From Cutaneotrichosporon cavernicola (taxonomy: Eukaryota > Basidiomycota > Tremellomycetes > Trichosporonales > Trichosporonaceae), in NCBI RefSeq assembly GCF_030864355.1, contig NC_083393.1, forward strand, positions 1,054,001 to 1,118,000: 64,000 bases of DNA. The letters run 5' to 3'. The notes under the pieces were generated by a model. That model ran no database searches. It had not been told where the DNA came from and saw only the letters and a program-made list of their open reading frames with translations. A program made the translations under genes and the position numbers. Below, piece by piece: positions 55,364-64,000 of this stretch (its first letter is position 1; each line of letters begins with the position of its first letter).

Positions 55364-55462
55364 GGCAACGTGGCGGAGTGGTCTAACGCGGCAGACTTGA
55401 ATTTCGAAGCAAATCAACATCTGTTCTCTTCGGAGGCGCAGGTTCGAACCCTGCCGTTGTCG
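55364..55462 (+). tRNA. tRNA-Ser(UGA) with 17-nt intron
   Basis: Cloverleaf read directly: acceptor GGCAACG/CGTTGTC with discriminator G (one G-T pair), D-stem GCG/CGC, anticodon stem GCAGA/TCTGT with loop CTTGAA|A, anticodon TGA. A 17-nt intron (TTTCGAAGCAAATCAAC) sits one base 3' of the anticodon, the normal position. A long variable arm (CTC-TTCG-GAG) marks a class II tRNA, and T-arm GCAGG-TTCGAAC-CCTGC closes it. A box TGGCGGAGTGG and B box GGTTCGAACC fit Pol III promoters. The G discriminator and variable arm fit serine, not leucine. Confidence 0.93.
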
Positions 55463-55801
55463 ATGTTTTTTTGTGTCCAAACCCGATGAGAATCGGTCTT
55501 GCTCTCCAACCGGATGGATTGATTACCTTTATATGTTTTCCCCAGTTGTTATATATTTAAAGTTTCAGGCACTTTCAAATGCCCTTGTTTATAGGCACTG
55601 TTTATGTCAAGTTGTTAATCGAGGCCCGCGGAAGTTGCAATGGGGTGGGTCACCCGCGACCCGAGTTTCGTCATCCAGGTAACAAAGTGATCCTATAGTC
55701 TCAAGTTGTGACATGACCTTTTATCACTAACACATATACATCCCATCGGGAGTCGCGCTTTTTTCTTTTTCTCGTCCTCTCGTCCTCACAACTTACTCAC
55801 A
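55463..55801. other. Intergenic, tRNA to INP54-like gene
   Basis: 339 bp; AT-richer around 55540-55600, with a CT/CA-rich leader before the phosphatase start. Confidence 0.5.
55466..55472 (+). terminator. Pol III terminator T7
   Basis: Seven T in a row, four bases after the tRNA-Ser end. Confidence 0.9.
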
Positions 55802-57232
55802 ATGTCCTCACCCCTCACAATATTCCTCACAACCTACAACACAGGCCTCCAGGGCTCTCGCGCCCAAGAACAGGATCTCTCTTCTTGGCTCATTCCTCAG
55901 CTCCATAAAGCTGCTGCCGAGGCCCCAACACCCGACATCTATGCCATCGCCGTGCAGGAACTCTTACCACTGCACCTCGGACGTGCGTATCAAGCCGATA
56001 AAGCTGACTGCAGTGGCTGGTCTCGCTCAACCCGTGCTTGCCACACTCACACATCGCATCCAAGCGCTCCTCTCCGCTCATGCCACCTCCGTTTCGCCAG
56101 GCAAGGTCAAGGAGCAGTATACACTCGTAGGCCGTGAGTGCCGCGTCGGGACGGCTCTGTGGGTCTTTGCCCGTGAGAGCACAACAGCAGGCAGGATCGG
56201 CAAGGTCCTCCGCACGAGCATCGGGCTGTGGCACCTCGGTATGGGCAACAAGGCCGCCGTCGGCGTGCGTCTGCCCATCAAACGCAGCCAGGACGGCGAG
56301 TCCGGCTGGGAATCGCTCACGTAAGTACCTGCCTTGGGGCAAGGTGGGCTGACCAAAGTTTCATCTCGGCCCACCTCGAAGCCCACGACCACAACATCGC
56401 CGCCCGGAACGAGCAGTACAATACGATCCTGTCGTCACTTGTCTTCAGAGGCGGCGATGCGTTACACCGCCTCCAACCGTTCCAGCCGCACCACACTTCG
56501 CATCTCTTCATCATGGGCGACCTCAACTACCGCCTCGAGCGCCTTGCCGGCGACTACCCGCGCGAGAAGGGTGAGCTTGTCAGCGTCGAGCGCGAGCGTG
56601 CCGACCTCGTGCAGCTCGACACGCTCAAGAAGGAGCAGGCCGCCGGTCGCGTGTTTGGCGGTCTCCGCGAAGGTGACCTCACACGCTTTGCCCCGACGTA
56701 CAAGCGCGTTGTGGGCGAGGTCGAGGGATACTCCCAGTGCGTATGGACACAACGCAAGACTGACAAAAGGAAGCGCATTCCCGGATGGACTGACCGCATC
56801 CTAATCGCGTCGCACAACGATCCGCCGAGCCTGTATGCGGCGAACGCAGAACCGGGTCTCTCGCCCGAAGGCACCACCCAGATCCTCCAGTACACTTCTT
56901 CACCCGAGGTCACGATCTCGGACCACAAGCCGGTGCACGCGCTCGTTGTTCTCCCGCCAATCACGCACAGCGCGCCCTACACTTCCCTATCGCCTTTGCT
57001 CGCCGCTCCGCCCCCGCCTTCGCGGACTCGGCCCAGCGCGCGCAGCCAGGAAGACGTGTTCTTCTGGTACATCTTTGGCAACGTGCTCGATCGCCTCGTG
57101 GGCTTGCCGTGGTGCGTTATCGCGCTCCTCGGCTTCGGAAACGAGAAGACAGGCATGGGCGTGAGCGCGTTCCTCGCCATGATCTGGGGATTGTGGTGGA
57201 GCGGGCTCATGGAGGGCTATTTCTCCAGCTAA
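55802..57232 (+). CDS. Inositol polyphosphate 5-phosphatase, Inp54-like, C-terminal membrane anchor
   Basis: Probably removes the 5-phosphate of PtdIns(4,5)P2 at the ER face. Catalytic motifs: N-terminal LTTYNTG, AIAVQELLP, LFIMGDLNYRLERL (near 56510), FAPTYKR, KRIPGWTDRILIAS and EVTISDHKPV. The C terminus has hydrophobic segments (WYIFGNVLDRLVGLPWCVIALLG; VSAFLAMIWGLWWSGLM) ending EGYFSS, consistent with tail anchoring as in yeast Inp54. An intron near 55980-56008 joins HLG to LAGLAQPVL; another near 56321-56361. About 430 residues. TAA at 57230-57232. Convergent with the fluoride exporter, 110 bp apart. Confidence 0.9.
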
Positions 57233-57342
57233 TTATTGTCTTACAGACACACTCTCTTTGGTTTCTTGTAATCCACATAGAATAGACCCGGCTACATACA
57301 CATGTCAGATAGCCTGCTTCGACAGTATGCAATGGCGTACAG

Positions 57343-58521
57343 CTACCCTGCTACTGAGTCGCTCCCAGTACACACGCCGGTGTAACCTAAGCTCCATCGC
57401 ACGGCCCCGGCTGTAGCAAGAACCATGAGATGCCCAACCACAACGCTGCTGAGGACGTACACCCAGGCCCACCTGCGCCGGAGGATGCGCGCTTCAACGA
57501 CGAAAGTGCTGACGGTGGAGAGACACCCACAGAACCCGAATTGAAGAGCGTTCACCGCGTCGCACGCCACCACGATTGCCGGACGATGTCCTGCAGCATA
57601 CGCCCCACCAATGACCAGCGTCGCGGCGATATTCGCGATGAACGTGCCTATCGGGAATCGGCCCACGAAACGCGCCCGCACGTTGAGCTTCGACAGAGCG
57701 TATCGGATCATTGCGCCAGGCGGGGAGAGGAGGAGCGCAAACACCGTGCGCTCCCGCCAGCTCCTGGGTGCAGCGAAATACATCGCCAGCGCACCGGCGT
57801 ACGAGGCGACAGCGAGGAAGAACATGAATGCGTCGGCGAGGGGTGCTGGAGAGAGGCGCCTGTGGCGCGGCAGACGCGGGCGCGGGAGCGCAGGGAGAAA
57901 AGCCGACACATGCTCGCCCAGCACCACTCCAGCGTACGAGATAGCGAACGTCGCGAGCGAGTAAGCGACGCCGTTCACTGTCTGTTGTGAGCTCTTCCAC
58001 TATTTGTTAGCTGAAAGCTCACCTTTTGGAATGGCCCAGTTGGCGTATCCGCGAACGCCTCAAAGCCCTCAATCATCCAGGAGGAGAACGTTGTCGTAGA
58101 GCCTGCGATCCCTACTGTTACAGAGTCCCATGAGGCGACATACCAGTAGTCACAAATGTTGTGATGGGCGGGTATCTGGTGTCAGCAGGGCCAGGGGGAA
58201 GTTCACATCCAGGCGATCTCTGCCCTGCGCGCGGCACCCAGCCCCATGATCCCGCAGCCGACGCCCTGAGCCCACGCAAGCGGGAAGATGACACTCCCGT
58301 CGTCTGCTGTCAGCTCGCATGCGGTCGAACGGACAGTCGCCGATCGCGTTGAGGCCGAGCCGGATGAGCGTGCCCAGCATCGACGAGAGGACTAGGCTCG
58401 CGTAGTGAGCGCCCGTGCGGAGCCCACCGTACTCTGCAGGCGGAGTGACATCGCTTAGACGGGACACGTTGCAGTCTTCTGACGGAGTGAGTGCGCCTGT
58501 TTCAGGCGCAGGAGTAGTCAT
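57343..58521 (-). CDS. FEX1: Fluoride exporter FEX (two fused CrcB domains)
   Basis: Plasma-membrane fluoride channel protecting against fluoride. The C-terminal CrcB unit is clear: RFPIGTFIANIAATLVIG (pore Asn present) and FGFCGCLSTVSTFVVEA. The N-terminal unit has SSMLGTLIRLGLNAI, FPLAWAQGVGCGIMGLG and VTTGI..GSTTTFSSWMIEG-like sequence. In the first unit the position usually Asn reads Gln (AWAQGVGC), so its pore residue may be altered. About 330-350 residues with about nine hydrophobic segments. Start ATG 58519-58521; stop at 57343-57345. Introns near 57980-58020, 58118-58210 and 58270-58315 break the first half. Fungal FEX is usually constitutive; no fluoride riboswitch was sought or seen. 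Confidence 0.9.
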
Positions 58522-58903
58522 TGGAACATGAGGAAGAGTGTGATGCTAAAAGTTGCCGCTGGAAGCGGGACGGATTTGTTGTTGTTGGCCGAAAATAGCA
58601 GGGATAACAGGTGAAACCCCTGCGGGTGGCCCGAAATAATCTCAGCATCTGCGTCAACATCTCAGCAGCGTTAGAACACCTTCCAGCTCTACAATGTGAG
58701 CGAACGCCATTGCAGAGACATGTATCGCATGTAGAGCTGCCGTGTTTAAACAATCTGAGAATTCCTACATAACCTAGTACTCGTACAGACTGACAACGCA
58801 GTGTGTTTACGCTTGCCTCTGATTCCTCTTCATATTACAGGTATTCTCGCGTTCGCCAGAAGCGTCGTGTAGCTTCCAACTGCCTCCAACCAACTCAAGC
58901 TAC
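58522..58903. other. Intergenic, FEX promoter and MFS 3' side
   Basis: 382 bp between two minus-strand genes. No feature recognised. Confidence 0.5.
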
Positions 58904-60417
58904 CTACAGGTTGCCAACGGTGCCTCTCATCTTGGGCGTAGTGTTGACCTCGTGCTCGAGGAACGAGTTCTCGCGCTTGCCCTCCCCGTGAGTGTCGACG
59001 CTCATCTGCCGGGCCATGGAATGCCGGCGCAGGTCGGTCTCGATGTGTTCCGCGTCGGCGCCCTCAAGGTCCTTGACCCAGATCGAGTACTTGCCGTGCT
59101 TATGGCAGCGATGCAACCACATAACACCACCATAGATCATGAGGGGAATGAACCCAGTCATGGCCACCAGGTATGAGATCTGCGTGGTGGCTCTATCTGC
59201 GAGGGCAGCCTGTGCAGCGGGGTACCATGCACCGCCAGAGACACCGGCAGCGGTCAGGGCGCCACCTATAACGGTGTAGGGGCCGAGATTGGAGGACGCG
59301 AGTGCGAAAATGACGGGGTAGCAGTGGCTCTCGAAAAGGAAGACGACAAAGAGGCAAGCGATTCCTCCTGCCCCGTCAATCGTCGCGGTAAGGATGGAAA
59401 AGAGCACGAGCATGAACCCGTGCACAAAAAGGCTAAAGGCCGGGTCGATCCAGCGTAGGTAGATGACGGCGATAAAGCGGCCGGCTGTAAAAGTCGCCTG
59501 GCACGCGGCGAAGAGGTTCGAAGCGAGCGAGGCGCTGATGGGGGGATTAAGGCCGGGCTGGTGCACAAAGTAGAAGATAGCAGTTGCTGCCACGGCGACT
59601 TGTCCTCCAACATAGCAGAACTCGGCGAAGATCCCCCACGTCGTGTGGTGCATCTTGAAGAAACCTTTCCACCCGCCACTTTTGAGTTTTTCGAGATCTT
59701 CGTCCGTCACAGCCTGCCGCACCTCTGGGAGCTTTATGAAGATCAAGATTATGTTAAGGAGCGTCGCAAAGCACGCCATGGCCAGGTATACGTACTGCAC
59801 AGTGCCGAGTTGGGTCGCATTCTCGCCTTTAAAGAAGGCATGAGAGGCGATGATCGGCCCGATGACGGTGGCAATGCCATTGAAGCCCTGGGCCAGTGTG
59901 AGACGTAAAGCGGCGTACCTAGGCGGGCCTAACAGTGTAACTAGCGTCAGGTGGACTGATTCGGACCGCTTATCGTACTGTAAGTGTTGGCGGCCACTTC
60001 GAGTGTGGCGAGACCCGAGCCCGCCACAAAGGTAAATGCCACAAACATTCCATACTGGCGGTATTTGGCACTCGGCCAGAATAGCACTGCACCAGTCGCG
60101 AAAATGCCCAGTCCGACGTGGATGCCGAGTTTGTATCCGTACTTGCGCATAAACAGGCCCATGGGCGGCGCGACGATAAGGTACGAAATAAAGTAGGCGA
60201 ACTGGAGCATGGTCGTCTCGGTCTTGCTCTTGAGCTGGAACACGGTCAAGAAGTGTTGATTGAGAACGTCAAGCAGGCCGTAGCTGAAACCCCAGAGGAC
60301 TGGGTTAGTACTGTAAATCTTGCGAGTTGGCTCACAAAACAGAGAAGTCACGAGCGCAAAGCTCGTGTAGAGCTGCATGCGGCTCAGGTCCGTATAGTCG
60401 TGTACTGGCTTGGACAT
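58904..60417 (-). CDS. MFS sugar transporter, FucP (L-fucose/glucose-galactose) type
   Basis: Twelve-helix transporter, probably H+-sugar symport at the plasma membrane. Joining exons restores the FucP hallmark FFLWGFSYGLLDVLNQHF after helix start SFALVTSL, followed by LQFAYFISYLIVAPPMGLFM and the loop motif RKYGYKLGIHVGLG, then GLATLEVAANTYSTISGP. The later part includes FNGIATVIGPIIAS, ARFIAVIYLR-like GRFIAVIYLRWIDP, FLFESHCYPVIFALASSNLG and SGGAWYPAAQAALAD. A cytosolic tail follows (KYSIWVKDLEG .. TTPKMRGTVGNL). About 460 residues; start ATG 60415-60417. Introns near 60298-60335 and 59905-59945. The substrate is not determined; FucP-type proteins in fungi handle several sugars. Confidence 0.9.
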
Positions 60418-62160
60418 TGTCGGCGATGGGGTTGTGGAGCTCCTGTCTCTCTAGCGTTCAGCCTTTATGGCCAGTGGACTCTTGCTGGTGGGAGGAGTGG
60501 ACGGCAACCTCGCTGACCGGTGACCAACAGCAACCAGGTGACGTGCGGTCCATCATTGTTGCGTAGGTTGAGCCGGTACCTCAGCTCTATGTTGTTTCGT
60601 CGTTCTACCTCTTCCTCTCGTCAGACGTAAGATGGACGGGAGGTGGGCAGCGCGAGGTACAGTATGCTCACACATCACTGGGACCCGACAGTAATGTCGG
60701 GGACACCCGAGGCAGCGACCAGAATTGATCTAAAGCAGGAACTGACGTCACACCAAGCTCTCGTCCCCATGTGGACCCATCTGCCTCGGTGTTTCATCAA
60801 GGGGCTAACACAGTATCAATGGGGCACTCGGCCGAGCATTGGGCTGTCAACAAGTCAGTCTTGACCACCTCAAGCCGTCTGCAGCCCGGGTCTGAAGCCG
60901 GTTCGGTGTGTTGATGTGCCGTGATGCCACTCCGTGGAAGCCAGCGGAAAGCCTTCGGCAGACCCGGATAGCCTCCTTTACGTTGTCGTGTAACTTGTTC
61001 CTGGTGCCCGGTGCCGTTGACAGCTTTCCGAGGGGGATCGTGATGTGGAGCAGCTGGAAGAGCTAGAGCAAGTAGACTGCGCAGACAGTGCCAACCGCGG
61101 CGTCAGCAGACCAGAGCCAACAGCGACCTTCAGACTGGAGGTCCACAAGCGGATGGGACCTTGCACTGGCATGGCACAAAGTCTGCAATGTGTGTCTTGT
61201 GGCCCAGTTAAGGCCCAGGACCCAGTACTGTAACACGTACTCTACGGGTGCTGAGGTTGGGGAGATTTGTCGTGGTCAGGGCGCTGGGCTATCTACTTGG
61301 CTGGGGAAAAGATATCCTGGGATCGCCCAGGTAGATAACGGTTGCTGTGCGGTTGGTGTGTCACACCGGCTTCCGCGGAAGCTTCTATCAGAATGCGGGT
61401 TCAAGATAAGGTGATGGAGAGCGAGATATGTTCGAGTAGCTCCTGTTCGATTTAGCAGAGGCTCTCACCGAGACCCTCGGCTACTCATTGGGCCACTCAT
61501 TACTACCACTGACAACGCAGATCAACCCATTTCATACATGCTGCCGCCACGACCAGGCATCCACTCGTCATTTTGGCCTACCTTTTCGCCCCTCTACACC
61601 TCTGGTACTTTGGCAATTTCATCGTCTGGGCAAGTGTAAGTCGAGGTTGCACAGACCCGGGTGTCTTAGGGTTGAGGAAGCGAAGAACCACATCCTCCAC
61701 ACGTCGTCGCGACGGATGAAACAACTCTCTGAGTTGGGAGGATCACCTCGCTCTATCAACCGCGTCAAGCTCGCAGCCCATATCGGTCAGAATGGGTCAG
61801 TGGTGATAGGGGGACGTCATTAGTAGGCGCACATGCGTTAGACGGGTTAGTAGGTTAGACATGTGGTAGAAGAAAGAGATGGCAGAGCCGAAGATTAGCG
61901 AAAGCTCGGAGCCACCGGCATGTCAGGGTCAGAGCCGAGTCATAGTCAATAGAATCGATTAGAATCGGCTCTGCGTGGATTAGGATTCTGATGAATCATT
62001 TGTCTTATCGGTTTCTTAGCGAGGGTTCCCGATTTCGCGGTTGACTGACGAAAGGTGGGCATTTCAACTCGACAAGCACCGTTCCCCTTCTAACCATGAC
62101 TACTTATCTTGTCTCTCTCTCTCTTTCCCCTCCTTCCGTCTTCAAACTAACACCCTCACC
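60418..62160. other. 1.7-kb gene-free stretch
   Basis: Lies between the transporter (minus) and the dehydrogenase (plus), so a divergent promoter. The last 120 bp are a CT-rich leader containing a 22-codon uORF. Elsewhere there are only short frames and a small inverted repeat (AGCCGA..TCGGCT, about 61930-61967). Confidence 0.55.
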
Positions 62161-62164
62161 ATGA
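62096..62164 (+). promoter_or_regulatory. uORF overlapping the main start codon (ATGA)
   Basis: ATG 62096-62098 opens a 22-codon frame (MTTYLVSLSLSPPSVFKLTP + SP) that stops at TGA 62162-62164, overlapping the main ATG 62161-62163 in the sequence ATGA. This arrangement is known to permit termination-reinitiation. Confidence 0.6.
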
Positions 62165-63011
62165 CTGCCGACATCACGCCTCTAGACGTCTGCGTCGTCC
62201 TCCAGGAGCTACCCGCGTCGGACCTTGCCAAGGTCAAGGCCGCCTTTAAAGAGGTGCATTACCACCCAGACTTCGTGATGCCTCCCGAACTCCTTCCCCG
62301 CGTTCAGTTCCTGTACACGGCTTGGCAGGGTCTCCCGGGAGACCTAACTGTGCACGACATGCCGGCGTTGCAGCACATTCAGCTTCCCACTGCCGGGGTT
62401 GACACGGCGCTCCGTCTCTCGAGCGGTATTAGGGAGCTGCGCGACCAAGGCGACAAGGTGAAGGTGACCTTTGCGAACGCGTGTGGGACGCATGCGCTCA
62501 GTATCCCACCATGGATCGTGGCGATGACAGTCAACCTCTTCCACCAGTTCCAGGTCACGCTTACTGTCGCGCGCGAAAAGCAGGAGTGGCGCAAGGATTA
62601 TGGCATTGATCTTCGCGGCGGGTACTACACCTCGCGCAACCTGTACGGGCGCACGGCTGGTCTCATCGGATACGGGGCGATTGGACGCGAGACGGCTCGC
62701 CTCCTCAAGGCGTTTGGGATGCGGGTTATCGCGGCCAACACGAACGGTACGCGCTCGAGCGACGCAGAATACGTCATTCCCGGGACTGGCGACCCCGACA
62801 GCTCGATCCCCGAGGAGATGTACAAGACGAGCGACCCCGCAAGCCTTGACACTTTCCTGCGCCAGTGCGATGTACTCATCACTTGTGTGCCGAGCACGCC
62901 GCAGACGCGCTGGCTGCTCAACCGCGACCGCCTGCGACTGCTGAAGAAGGACGCGATCTTCATCAACGTTGGGCGCGGCGACATTATCAAGTCGGGTGAG
63001 TGGGTGTGCAA

Positions 63012-63051
<40 letters not shown>

Positions 63052-63357
63052 GGGCAGTGTAGAGAAAGGAGAGCAGCTCCTGAACACGTGCAGCGGCTGA
63101 TACCAGAGGACCTCCTCGCCGCCCTCAACGACGAGGAGCACGGCCTCTTCGGCGCGGCCCTTGACGTGACGGACCCCGAGCCCCTCCCTACTGGGCACCC
63201 GTTTTTCACGCACCCGCGCTGCATTATCTCCCCACACCTGACAGGCAACGCCGAGGGCGAGTTTGAGATCGCGACGGACATCTGCGTCGCCAATGCTCAG
63301 CGCATCCGCGAGGGGAAGAGGCCGTACAACCTCGTCGACCTAAGCAAAGGTTACTAG
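62161..63357 (+). CDS. D-isomer-specific 2-hydroxyacid dehydrogenase
   Basis: NAD(P)-dependent reductase/dehydrogenase of 2-oxo/2-hydroxy acids, about 361 residues when spliced. N-terminal catalytic half: PALQHIQLPTAGVDTAL, FANACGTHALSIPPWIV. Rossmann motif RTAGLIGYGAIGRETARLL, then VLITCVPSTPQTRWLLN, DAIFINVGRGDIIKS, and after the intron ALDVTDPEPLPTGHPFF and CIISPHLTG (active-site His). The intron is best placed at 62996-63106 (111 nt): donor GTGAGT, branch CTGAT just before CAG. Joining gives KSEDLLAAL. It contains a (TG)18 microsatellite and is a multiple of three, so retention would insert 37 residues without a stop. Start ATG 62161 is chosen because the open frame upstream has no in-frame ATG. 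Confidence 0.93.
63014..63050 (+). repeat. (TG)18 microsatellite in intron
   Basis: Uninterrupted TG dinucleotide repeat of 37 nt (18 units plus T) within the dehydrogenase intron. Length changes that are not multiples of three would matter only if the intron is retained. Confidence 0.95.
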
Positions 63358-63479
63358 CCTACGCGGCTACGGAAGAGCGCGGCGAGGGCCAGAGCACACT
63401 GACTGACGGGTCAGGAGGGGAGGGCGCCCCACATACAGTGCGAGCCAGCCAACATTTACATGTTTAGATGTATGCAGTA

Positions 63480-64000
63480 TTAAGCATGGCGCTTGCCGAA
63501 CGGCAACTTGCTGGTGTGCATGCGCATGGCAACACCCGCCGCGATGAGGGGGATACCGATGCCGTACGCGACGATGCGGAGGGGCGCGGGCCGCGTCTGC
63601 GACCAGGTGGTGAGCAGGCCGCCCGCGAACGCCGTGAAGAGCGCGAGAGTCATAAAGAGGTAGCCGGAGAGGCTAGTGTTAGTCCTTTTCAATATATCAA
63701 CTCACCGGTGCCACTTGTACAGCCACAGTCCGTTCTTGCCCGTGTTGGCCGCGACACCACCAATTATCGCCTGCACGAGCATCCACGTGACGACAATGTA
63801 TCCGGCGCCGCCGTGCGGCGTGGTGCCGTGCGCCGAGCCGTTGGCCTCCTTATCTGGCGTTAGCTGGGTCGTGGTCCTACCTCTCTCCGCCGCCGCCTCA
63901 AACTCACTATAGTACATGAACGTCGTGCCGGCACACAGGAGGATGACAGCAAGGCCAAGGACGCTCTTGTGTGCGTCTAGGCGCTGTGCGCGTACAGTGG
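63480..64000 (-). CDS. Cytochrome b561-like membrane protein, 3' part
   Basis: Partial: the N terminus lies beyond the right edge. Spliced frame from the edge: LDAHKSVLGLAVILLCAG, TTFMYY, an exon with HGGAGYIVVTWMLVQAIIGGVAANTG and WLYKWHR, then YLFMTLALFTAFAGGLLTTW and IVAYGIGIPLIAAGVAM, ending SKLPFGKRHA at TAA 63480-63482. Four hydrophobic helices with His at AHK, PHGG and KWHR match the spacing of the b561 helices 2-4, whose His ligate heme. Introns near 63863-63906 and 63660-63708. Ferric reductase or ascorbate-linked function is possible but not shown. Confidence in the family is moderate. Confidence 0.6.

Noticed and set aside
60643..61823. Short frames between the transporter and dehydrogenase
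   Set aside because: Composition looks random and no frame joins through plausible introns.
1..64000. Mobile elements, CRISPR arrays, bacterial operons or transferred clusters
   Set aside because: No terminal repeats, transposase or reverse-transcriptase motifs, or regular spacer arrays were seen; genes are intron-rich and eukaryotic throughout.

Overview
The window is nuclear DNA of a GC-rich fungus. Genes are dense, on both strands and individually transcribed, with CT-rich leaders and many very short introns (about 30-50 nt). The proteins look basidiomycetous. The compact introns, with a CTGAC/CTAAC branch site lying almost on the 3' AG, suggest Tremellomycetes, perhaps Trichosporonales (Trichosporon or Cutaneotrichosporon type). 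That placement is inference from style, not from an alignment. Gene spans below run from start codon to stop codon and include introns. Most introns were placed by reading frame plus GT-AG (once GC-AG) and branch-site signals.

Layout. 1-17.6 kb: 3' part of a peroxisomal ABC half-transporter, an F-BAR/muniscin endocytic adaptor, SNARE Ykt6, nuclease subunit Eme1/Mms4, Pol I subunit A34.5, 6-phosphogluconate dehydrogenase, a 135-bp tandem duplication, glucose-6-phosphate 1-epimerase, Hsp90 co-chaperone p23 and a soluble ABC ATPase. 17.7-31.7 kb: Pol I subunit A43, mitoribosomal bS16m, CAND1, mitochondrial GTPase Mtg1, mitochondrial glutamyl-tRNA synthetase and TRAPP-II subunit Trs130/TRAPPC10. 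31.8-38.7 kb: the complete catalytic subunit of DNA polymerase epsilon. 39.7-51.7 kb: a looser region with two orphan genes, OST subunit Swp1, a hydroxyacid-oxoacid transhydrogenase, a HIT-fold protein, a membrane/coiled-coil orphan and an Asterix/PAT10 homologue. 52-58.5 kb: AP-1 gamma adaptin, an intron-containing tRNA-Ser(UGA), an Inp54-like 5-phosphatase and a fluoride exporter. 58.9-64 kb: a FucP-type sugar transporter, a D-2-hydroxyacid dehydrogenase and the end of a cytochrome b561-like membrane protein.

Most genes are conserved housekeeping genes without operon logic. Recurrent themes are membrane traffic (SYP1-like, YKT6, TRS130, AP-1 gamma, INP54-like), ER protein biogenesis (SWP1, Asterix), mitochondrial translation (bS16m, MTG1 and MSE1 within 8.6 kb) and RNA polymerase I (A34.5, A43). 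Close head-to-head pairs (MSE1/TRS130, bS16m/CAND1) probably share promoters, and several tail-to-tail pairs are separated by only 26-130 bp.

I found no mobile element, CRISPR array or gene cluster that amounts to a new system. The most interesting items are the intron architecture, an apparent H-loop substitution in the peroxisomal ABC transporter, a HIT protein with an altered histidine triad, a uORF whose stop overlaps the main start codon, a G-quadruplex-prone promoter, a C-terminal extension on Mtg1, and several orphan genes.
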